From the NCBI GenBank assembly GCA_900545035.1, contig UQXM01000051.1, positions 1 through 11,517 on the forward strand: a stretch of 11,517 bases of DNA. The letters are read 5' to 3'. The position numbers and the translations under genes were made by a program. Each line of letters opens with the position of its first letter. Positions within the stretch are counted from its first letter, which is position 1. This stretch comes from an uncultured Fusobacterium sp. (GTDB lineage Bacteria > Fusobacteriota > Fusobacteriia > Fusobacteriales > Fusobacteriaceae). Positions 6,655 to 11,517 of this stretch are shown here, piece by piece. The notes below the pieces were generated by a model, which worked only from the letters and a program-made list of their open reading frames with translations, was not told the origin of the DNA and ran no database searches.

Positions 6655-7614
6655 ATGAAAAAATATAATTTTAAAGATTTAGGATTAGAAAATACAAGAG
6701 AGATGTTCAGAAGAGCAAATGAAAACGGATATTCAATTCCTGCATTTAACTTCTGCAACATGGAGCAGCTTCAAGCAATTCTTACAGCTTGTGTGGAAGC
6801 TGAAAGCGATGTTATTCTTCAAATTTCAGCAAGTGCAAGAAAATATATCGGAAAAGAAACTCTTCCTTTGATGATTAAAGGAGCAATAAACGAAATCAGA
6901 GAACAGGGTTCAAAAATTTCTGTGGCATTAAATCTTGACCATGGAAAAGAGATTGATATGATTAAAGACTGTCTTGATTATGGTTTTTCATCAGTAATGA
7001 TAGACGCTTCAAAATATGATTTTGAAAAAAATATAGAGATCACAAAATCTGTTGTGGAAATGGCAAAGGAATACGGAGCTTCTGTTGAGGGAGAAATCGG
7101 AGTAATAAGCGGGACAGAGGATGAACATACAGCAGATGACAGTCATTTTACAAAACCTGCTGAGGCAGTTGAGTTCATTGAAAGAACAGGAGTTGACTCT
7201 CTGGCAATAGCAATAGGTACAGCTCACGGAGCTCATAAATTTAAACCGGGAGAAGATCCTAAATTAAGACTTGATATTTTGGAAGCTATAAAAGAAAAAA
7301 TAGGAAATTTCCCAATAGTTCTTCATGGTTCTTCATCAGTTCCTCAGGATTTTGTAAAAAGATTCAGAGAGTTTGGCGGAGAAATAAAAGATGCTATAGG
7401 TATTCCTGACGAAGAGCTTAGAAAAGCTTCAAAATCAACTGTTACAAAAATAAATGTGGATACAGACGGAAGACTTGTTTTCACAAGTTCTCTTAGACAA
7501 AATCTTGCAGAAAATCCAAAAGAAATGGATTTGAAAAAGATTTTGGAATATCCGAGAGAAGAAATGAAAGAGTTTTACAAGAAAAAAATAAATTCTGTAT
7601 TTAAAACTAAATAA
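6655..7614 (+). CDS. fba: Class II fructose-bisphosphate-type aldolase
   Basis: This zinc-dependent aldolase of 319 residues cleaves a ketohexose 1,6-bisphosphate to dihydroxyacetone phosphate and glyceraldehyde 3-phosphate. The class II set is complete: the LDHG motif (catalytic Asp95, zinc His96), SSVMIDAS (112-119), VEGEIG (144-149), GTAHGAHKF (188-196, zinc His191) and LHGSS (223-227, zinc His224). The phosphate/substrate motif reads NVDTD (267-271). As I recall the families, FBP aldolases of E. coli FbaA and Giardia type have DTD here, while tagatose-bisphosphate aldolases have NVATE, so FBP is the better guess. Some sequence features (NMEQLQAI near residues 35-42) resemble the bacterial/protist type-B group. 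It is the last gene of the operon; its weak ribosome binding site (AGAGG, 6641-6645) overlaps the end of the kinase gene, which suggests translational coupling. Whether it is also the organism's only glycolytic aldolase cannot be told. Confidence 0.9.
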   Translation: MKKYNFKDLGLENTREMFRRANENGYSIPAFNFCNMEQLQAILTACVEAESDVILQISASARKYIGKETLPLMIKGAINEIREQGSKISVALNLDHGKEIDMIKDCLDYGFSSVMIDASKYDFEKNIEITKSVVEMAKEYGASVEGEIGVISGTEDEHTADDSHFTKPAEAVEFIERTGVDSLAIAIGTAHGAHKFKPGEDPKLRLDILEAIKEKIGNFPIVLHGSSSVPQDFVKRFREFGGEIKDAIGIPDEELRKASKSTVTKINVDTDGRLVFTSSLRQNLAENPKEMDLKKILEYPREEMKEFYKKKINSVFKTK

Positions 7615-7633
7615 AAAATAAATAATATTTTTT

Positions 7634-7667
7634 AATAACTCCGGTGCCTGTGCATCGGAGTTATTTT
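7634..7667 (+). terminator. Hairpin terminator at the end of the PTS operon
   Basis: A 14-base-pair stem with one G-T wobble (7634-7647 with 7652-7665, core AATAACTCCG/CGGAGTTATT) carries a CTGT tetraloop. The trailing T run is short (TTATTTT, then GC), so termination may be incomplete and allow some read-through to the CreD-like gene. Confidence 0.75.
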
Positions 7668-7669
7668 GC

Positions 7670-7698
7670 TTGAAAAAATAAAAAAAGTGAGGTATCCT
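7670..7698 (+). promoter_or_regulatory. Probable promoter of the CreD-DUF4261 bicistron
   Basis: TTGAAA (7670-7675, 5/6 match) and TATCCT (7693-7698, 4/6 match) are separated by 17 bases, just after the preceding terminator. Transcription would begin near 7705, about 40 bases before the ATG at 7747. I saw no CreB-type direct repeat upstream. Confidence 0.45.
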
Positions 7699-7735
7699 TA
7701 TAGCAAGAAAAACAGTTTTGAAATATGGAGATTTG

Positions 7736-7741
7736 AGGAGG
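7736..7741 (+). promoter_or_regulatory. Ribosome binding site fixing the CreD start at ATG 7747
   Basis: A full AGGAGG lies five bases before ATG 7747. The upstream in-frame TTG at 7666 falls inside the terminator and has no ribosome binding site, so the longer reading is rejected. Confidence 0.85.
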
Positions 7742-7746
7742 AACAA

Positions 7747-9096
7747 ATGAAAAGAAGATTATCGTCAACAGACCCGCTTTTGAAAAAAGCTTTATTTTTA
7801 TTTATATTCAGTCTGTTTTTACAGATACCTCTTATGTTTATAAAAGGGATTGTCAATGAAAGAGAGACATTGTACAGTGAAACAAATTACTCCATAGGAA
7901 AAGAATGGGGGAAGTATCAAGAGATAGCAGGACCTTTTTTGGTGATTCCTTATGACGACGGTTATGTTGAAGTAAGCTATGACGATAACGGAAAAAGGAT
8001 AGAACAGAAAAAATACAAAGAAAATTATTATATAGTTCTTCCGGACAAACTGGAAACAAAAGCTGTCTTAAAAGATGAAGTGCGTAAAAGAGGCATTTAC
8101 AAAGCTACTGTTTATACAGGAGAAGTAAATATAAAAGGGAAATTTTCAAATCTTAAAAAGTCTATTCCGGCAAATATAAATCCGTATAACAGAATGTACA
8201 TTGCAATGGGAATCTCAGATATAAAATCTATACTTAAAGTAAACAGTTTTAAGGCAGGAGAAAATCTTCAAGATGTAGAGCTTGTTTCGGGAACAGGAGT
8301 AAGCAGAATTTCTCAACTTGCCAACGGAATATCGGGAGAATTTCAAGACAGCGGAATATACTCTGCTGATGAAATTCCTTTTGAAATAAATCTTGTATTG
8401 AGAGGAAGCGAAGGAATGAGTATTCTTCCGTTTGGAAAAGAAAATCATTTTAAAATATCTTCTTCTTGGAACAGTCCAAATTTTTACGGAATGCTTCCGA
8501 GCAGCAGAGAGATAAATGAAAACGGTTTTAGTGCAGAATGGAATATTTCTCATCTTGTGAGAAATTATGATCAAGATTTTTCGGCAGGACTTTCTGTTGA
8601 TTTGTCAGAAGGGAAAGCAGGAGTAAATTTTTATGAAGGAATTACTCACTACAGACAGGTGGTGAGAGCTTCAAAATATGGAGTGCTGTTTATAATGCTG
8701 AGCCTTTTGATAGTTTATCTTTTTGAAATTTCAAGCAGAAAAATAACTTACTATATTCAATACGGAGTGGTGGGATTTTCTCTGGCACTTTTCTATCTGC
8801 TTTTGCTTTCTTTGAGTGAACATTTAAATTTCGGTTATGCCTATTCAATATCTGTTCTGGCAGTGGTAATACCAAATTCATTGTATATAAAAAGTGTTAC
8901 ACAAAATAAAAAATACGGACTCGGAATGTTGGTATTTCTTTCGGGAGTATATGCAGTGCTTTATTCGATATTGCAGATGGAAGAGTATGCACTTGTTACG
9001 GGAACAGCTCTTATAATGACAGTTCTTTATGTGATGATGTACCTTACAAGAAATCTTGATAGTTTTTATAAAAACGAAACAGAGGAAAAAAATTAA
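7747..9096 (+). CDS. creD: CreD-family inner membrane protein
   Basis: From ATG 7747 the protein has 449 residues, essentially the same length as E. coli CreD (450). One membrane segment near residues 13-35 is followed by an approach motif (VNERETLY...AGPFLVIPY) typical of the family. A large extracytoplasmic domain (about 40-315) contains the conserved SSWNSPNFYGMLPS and GFSAEWNISHLVR blocks, and a C-terminal cluster of about five to six membrane helices (about 318-436) includes LALFYLLLLSLSEH. CreD is an envelope protein of poorly defined role; in Enterobacteria it is induced by the CreBC two-component system and linked to envelope stress and colicin E2 tolerance. No creB or creC is near this copy. 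It is followed 32 bases later by a DUF4261 gene, with which it should be co-transcribed. The family call is firm and the physiological role unknown. Confidence 0.9.
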   Translation: MKRRLSSTDPLLKKALFLFIFSLFLQIPLMFIKGIVNERETLYSETNYSIGKEWGKYQEIAGPFLVIPYDDGYVEVSYDDNGKRIEQKKYKENYYIVLPDKLETKAVLKDEVRKRGIYKATVYTGEVNIKGKFSNLKKSIPANINPYNRMYIAMGISDIKSILKVNSFKAGENLQDVELVSGTGVSRISQLANGISGEFQDSGIYSADEIPFEINLVLRGSEGMSILPFGKENHFKISSSWNSPNFYGMLPSSREINENGFSAEWNISHLVRNYDQDFSAGLSVDLSEGKAGVNFYEGITHYRQVVRASKYGVLFIMLSLLIVYLFEISSRKITYYIQYGVVGFSLALFYLLLLSLSEHLNFGYAYSISVLAVVIPNSLYIKSVTQNKKYGLGMLVFLSGVYAVLYSILQMEEYALVTGTALIMTVLYVMMYLTRNLDSFYKNETEEKN

Positions 9097-9128
9097 CAGT
9101 ATCATAAAAATAAAACGGAGGCAGAATT

Positions 9129-9878
9129 ATGGAAAACAAGAGAAAGATAATGAACGGATTTATTCTTTTAAACAGTATTGAATGTGATTTTGAAAAAATA
9201 AAATCAAATCTTAAAAAAGATTGGAATATAGATGTTTCACACGAAAAAATAGAAAAAGGAACTCTTGCATTTGATATTGGAGAAAATCTTTTGGCTCTTT
9301 CTTTTATTCCTGTCCCTGTTCCCAATGAAGAAGCAGAAAAAAATGCTGTGAACAATTATCTTTGGCACAACGGAGCGGAGGAAACAAAAAAACATACAGC
9401 ACAGATAATAGCAGCTGTTATGGGTGATAATCCTTATTCTGTGGGAATATATTTTAACAAACTTGTATCAAGTGTTTTGAAACTTTCCAATGCAATAGGA
9501 ATATATAAATACCCTACAGTTTTGTCTGCGGAAGAATATATTGAAGCGGCGGGATATCTCAACGAAGGAGAACTTCCCATTGCCAACATGATTTACATAG
9601 GACTTTACAATTCTGAAAAAGGTATGTGCGGTTATACAGAGGGAATGGAATTTTTCGGAAAAAAAGAGATAGAAGTTCTTGATACAAATATAGATCCTTT
9701 TGATTTATATAATTTTATTTATGACATATCTTTTTATGTACTGAGCAATGATGTGGAACTGAAAGACGGAGAAACAATAGGATTTTCTGAAGAACAGAAG
9801 CTTCCTATCACGATTTCAGAAGGAGTTTCTGTTGAAGGAGAAAGTATAAAAATATCTTATAATATTTTGGAAAATTAA
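9129..9878 (+). CDS. DUF4261 domain-containing protein, function unknown
   Basis: This is a 249-residue soluble protein without a signal peptide or membrane segment. The first 100 residues match the DUF4261 pattern I recognise: a start of the form GFILLNS, a strand LLALSFIPVPVPNEEAE (54-70), then NNYLWHNG (75-82) and a histidine-containing helix with KKHTAQIIAAVMG (87-99). The remainder (about 100-249) has YKYPTVLSAEEY and acidic, glycine-rich strands near the C-terminus. No catalytic motif is evident and no function is assigned to the family as far as I know. A good ribosome binding site (CGGAGG, 9116-9121) lies seven bases before the ATG; the internal Met8 lacks one. It is the second gene of the CreD unit and ends at a two-way terminator. 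A role tied to envelope homeostasis is only guilt by association. Confidence 0.8.
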   Translation: MENKRKIMNGFILLNSIECDFEKIKSNLKKDWNIDVSHEKIEKGTLAFDIGENLLALSFIPVPVPNEEAEKNAVNNYLWHNGAEETKKHTAQIIAAVMGDNPYSVGIYFNKLVSSVLKLSNAIGIYKYPTVLSAEEYIEAAGYLNEGELPIANMIYIGLYNSEKGMCGYTEGMEFFGKKEIEVLDTNIDPFDLYNFIYDISFYVLSNDVELKDGETIGFSEEQKLPITISEGVSVEGESIKISYNILEN

Positions 9879-9882
9879 AATA

Positions 9883-9918
9883 TAAAAGAGCAGCTGTTTT
9901 TGAGAAGCTGCTCTTTTA
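9883..9918. terminator. Two-way intrinsic terminator between DUF4261 and the antiporter gene
   Basis: A perfect 13-base-pair stem (9883-9895 with 9906-9918, core AAAAGAGCAGCT/AGCTGCTCTTTT) encloses a 10-base loop. T-rich tails follow in both directions (TTTTACTTT on plus, TTTTATATTTT on minus), so it can stop both converging transcripts. Confidence 0.9.
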
Positions 9919-9930
9919 CTTTAAAATATT

Positions 9931-11331
9931 TTATCTTAATGAAAATAAAATCTGGTCGCCCGGAAGAAGTTCCAAAGAACCGCTCGGTGTCAGATATTTA
10001 TCATCACGCTTTACAGATACAATGTGCATTGTTGCAGAAAGATGCAGATCTTTTATCTTCTTGTTTGCATATTCTGAATTTCTTGTAATATGAAGTTTTT
10101 TAACGGCAAGTTCTTCCAGTTCGTCAACTTCCACTTCTTCGTCTTCATTTCTGCTGTTTTCTTCCAAAAGACCCAGATATTTTGCTACATATTTCAGGGA
10201 CATTCCCTGAAGAATTACCGAAAATACAACCATATAGAAAATCATGTTAAACATCATCTGTGCATTTTCAAGATTTTCGCTTACAGCAAACATTGAAAAA
10301 ATAATCGGAACAGCACCTTTAAGTCCTGCCCATGAAATAAAGAATTTTTCTTTTCCTGTAAGCTTAAAAGGAATAAGCACAAGATACACCACTATAAATC
10401 TTCCCACAATAATAACAAGTATTGCCAAAATACTTCCTTTTATAATAACGGAAAGAAGCTGAGACGGAAATACCAGAAGACCCAAAAGAATAAACATTGT
10501 TATCTGCATAAGCCATGAGATAACTCTCATATTTCTCATAAAATTTATTCTGTATTCAAATCTTTCATTTCCTATAAACATTCCCATTATATATATGGCT
10601 AAAAATCCGTTTCCTTTTAAAATAGTTGTCAGGGAAAAACATATAAACAGGAATGAAACTATATGAAGAATCATAAATTCTTCTCTTTTTATCTGCATAA
10701 TTCTGCTTGCCGGAATTGTGATTTTACCAAACAAAGCTCCCATAGCAAGTCCAAGGACAATTTGTCTTATAAGAAAAATTATTCCCTGAAAAATATGCAT
10801 ATCTCCTGCAGAAGCTTTATACATTGACAGGAAGAAAAGGATAAGAGCATATGCCATCGGGTCGTTGCTTCCTGATTCTATTTCAATAATTGTTCTTGTT
10901 CTCTTTTTCAGTTTTGATTCTCCAAGAATTGACATTACCGCAGCCGCATCTGTGGAAGATACAAATGAACCGAAAATAAGAGATTCCATAAGCGAGAAAT
11001 CTGTCAGAAAATAAGTAAACAGTGCCGCTATCACAGCTGTAAAAAACACTCCCAGTGTGGCGAGTATTCCGCTTGGATAAAGTGCCGACAGAGCATCAAT
11101 TTTTTTGGTTTCCAGTGCTCCTGAAAACAGAATAAATAAAAGGGCAAAGTTTCCTACATTTTGAGCTGTTGTAAAATCATCAAAATATATTCCGCCAATC
11201 CCCTCAGACCCGGCAGCTATTCCGACGAACAAAAACATAATCAGCAGAGGAACCTGCACAGTTCTTGCAAGTCTTATAGAACACAGGCTGAAAAAAAGTA
11301 AAATACCACAGATAAGAATTTTGTATTCCAT
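9931..11331 (-). CDS. CPA1 potassium (cation)/proton antiporter, NhaP2/CvrA-like, with TrkA_C domain
   Basis: This is a 466-residue membrane antiporter exchanging K+ or Na+ for protons. Residues 1-385 form the Na+/H+ exchanger domain with about twelve helices. The CPA1/NhaP landmarks SSTDAAAV (125-132), ESGSNDPMA (152-160, with the ion-binding Asn156-Asp157 pair) and WAGLKGAVPI (334-343) are intact. An acidic linker (about 390-409, rich in Glu/Asp) leads to a C-terminal cytoplasmic TrkA_C regulatory domain (about 405-466) that would sense a small ligand. E. coli NhaP2 is longer (578 residues) because of an extra C-terminal domain that is absent here. The ATG at 11331-11329 is preferred: AGGAGGAG (11351-11344) lies 12 bases upstream, whereas it abuts the TTG at 11343. 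It is a single gene facing the DUF4261 gene with a shared terminator. K+ specificity is inferred from the NhaP2-like architecture. Confidence 0.88.
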   Translation of the reverse strand: MEYKILICGILLFFSLCSIRLARTVQVPLLIMFLFVGIAAGSEGIGGIYFDDFTTAQNVGNFALLFILFSGALETKKIDALSALYPSGILATLGVFFTAVIAALFTYFLTDFSLMESLIFGSFVSSTDAAAVMSILGESKLKKRTRTIIEIESGSNDPMAYALILFFLSMYKASAGDMHIFQGIIFLIRQIVLGLAMGALFGKITIPASRIMQIKREEFMILHIVSFLFICFSLTTILKGNGFLAIYIMGMFIGNERFEYRINFMRNMRVISWLMQITMFILLGLLVFPSQLLSVIIKGSILAILVIIVGRFIVVYLVLIPFKLTGKEKFFISWAGLKGAVPIIFSMFAVSENLENAQMMFNMIFYMVVFSVILQGMSLKYVAKYLGLLEENSRNEDEEVEVDELEELAVKKLHITRNSEYANKKIKDLHLSATMHIVSVKRDDKYLTPSGSLELLPGDQILFSLR

Positions 11332-11343
11332 TTGATAACTCAA

Positions 11344-11351
11344 CTCCTCCT
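11344..11351 (-). promoter_or_regulatory. Ribosome binding site deciding the antiporter start
   Basis: AGGAGGAG on the minus strand ends 12 bases before ATG 11331 and directly against the TTG at 11343. Spacing to the TTG is too short for initiation, so the ATG is the better start even though the gap is slightly long. Confidence 0.65.
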
Positions 11352-11364
11352 AAAGTTTTATACT

Positions 11365-11392
11365 TTAATAATAACATAAATTCACTGTACAA
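11365..11392 (-). promoter_or_regulatory. Possible promoter of the antiporter gene
   Basis: On the minus strand TTGTAC (11392-11387) and TATTAA (11370-11365) are 16 bases apart. Both are partial matches in a very AT-rich stretch, so this is a weak prediction. Confidence 0.3.
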
Positions 11393-11442
11393 CTAAATAA
11401 AAAAATTATATTTTTCAATTTTTTTACATATAAAAAATAACA

Positions 11443-11471
11443 TTGACTAATCAGTCATTTTGTATTATACT
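11443..11471 (+). promoter_or_regulatory. Strong promoter for a gene beyond the right edge
   Basis: TTGACT (11443-11448) and TATACT (11466-11471) are separated by exactly 17 bases, each a 5/6 match to consensus; this is the best promoter in the window. A leader of about 40 bases follows, ending in AAGGAA (11509-11514), which looks like a ribosome binding site for a start codon just outside the window. Confidence 0.75.
11444..11457. promoter_or_regulatory. TetR-type operator-like palindrome over the -35 box
   Basis: TGACTAATCAGTCA is an inverted repeat of TGACT/AGTCA half-sites around a 4-base centre. It overlaps five bases of the -35 element and runs into the spacer, the usual place for a repressor that blocks RNA polymerase. 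TGACT-N4-AGTCA is a form often seen for self-regulated TetR-family repressors; the repressor itself is not in the window, so the assignment is inferred. Confidence 0.55.
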
Positions 11472-11517
11472 AATTAAATATCTTATTTAAATAATTATTT
11501 ATAATAATAAGGAACGG

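Noticed and set aside
7666..7746. TTG start at 7666 for the CreD-like protein, adding 27 residues
   Set aside because: The TTG is in the terminator tail without a ribosome binding site, while AGGAGG precedes ATG 7747 and gives the normal CreD length.
9900..10462. Short plus-strand open frames inside the antiporter gene
   Set aside because: They are antisense to conserved antiporter codons, have no ribosome binding sites and no protein-like motifs.
1..11517. CRISPR arrays, insertion sequences, tRNA or rRNA genes, phage genes
   Set aside because: I saw no regularly spaced repeats, transposase or integrase motifs, cloverleaf-like sequences or rRNA-like stretches; all intergenic gaps are under about 190 bases and are explained by promoters and terminators.

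Overview
The window is very AT-rich, low-GC bacterial chromosome. Codon use leans heavily on AGA, ATA, AAA and GAA, and Shine-Dalgarno sites are strong AGGAGG types. The gene content (single-subunit PTS proteins, a CreD-like protein, an NhaP2-type antiporter) and the overall style suggest a Fusobacteriota member, possibly Leptotrichiaceae (Leptotrichia/Sebaldella type). This is an inference; no rRNA or other marker is present to prove it. Nothing looks like a prophage, insertion sequence, CRISPR array, tRNA or rRNA.

Layout, left to right. (1) At 1-324 lies the tail of a small unrecognised gene, with a probable one-base frameshift in a T5 run at 35-39. It faces a minus-strand EamA/DMT-family exporter (383-1240) and the two share a two-way hairpin terminator. 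(2) A divergent promoter region (1241-1413) separates the exporter from a plus-strand sugar-uptake locus. The locus comprises a PRD/EIIB/EIIA-domain transcriptional regulator (1414-3438) with its own promoter and terminator, followed by a separately promoted operon: EIIA (3548), EIIB (4022), UlaA-family EIIC (4345), PfkB-family sugar kinase (5753) and class II fructose-bisphosphate-type aldolase (6655-7614), closed by a long hairpin. (3) A bicistron of a CreD-family membrane protein (7747-9096) and a DUF4261 protein (9129-9878) ends in a second two-way terminator. (4) A minus-strand CPA1 cation/proton antiporter with a C-terminal TrkA_C domain (9931-11331) follows. (5) The right edge (11443-11517) holds a near-consensus plus-strand promoter with a TetR-like palindrome across its -35 box, plus a ribosome-binding-like sequence for a gene just outside the window.

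How the genes fit together. The sugar locus reads as a complete import-to-trioses route. The PTS brings in and phosphorylates a sugar, the PfkB kinase adds a second phosphate, and the aldolase splits the bisphosphate. The transporter belongs to the ascorbate (UlaA) family, but none of the ascorbate catabolic enzymes (UlaG, D, E, F) is present, so ascorbate is an unlikely substrate and the true one is unknown. The regulator carries EIIB-like and EIIA-like domains plus a PRD2 with both histidines, while PRD1 lacks both. This fits MtlR-type control by HPr and the operon's own EIIA. I did not find a clearly new defence or mobile system. The most unusual items are the substrate-orphan PTS/kinase/aldolase module, the CreD-DUF4261 pair without CreBC, and the TetR-like operator at the right edge.

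Three coding starts were moved from upstream TTG codons to ATG codons (1414, 7747, and 11331 on the minus strand) on ribosome-binding-site grounds. No stretch longer than about 190 bases lacks a gene.
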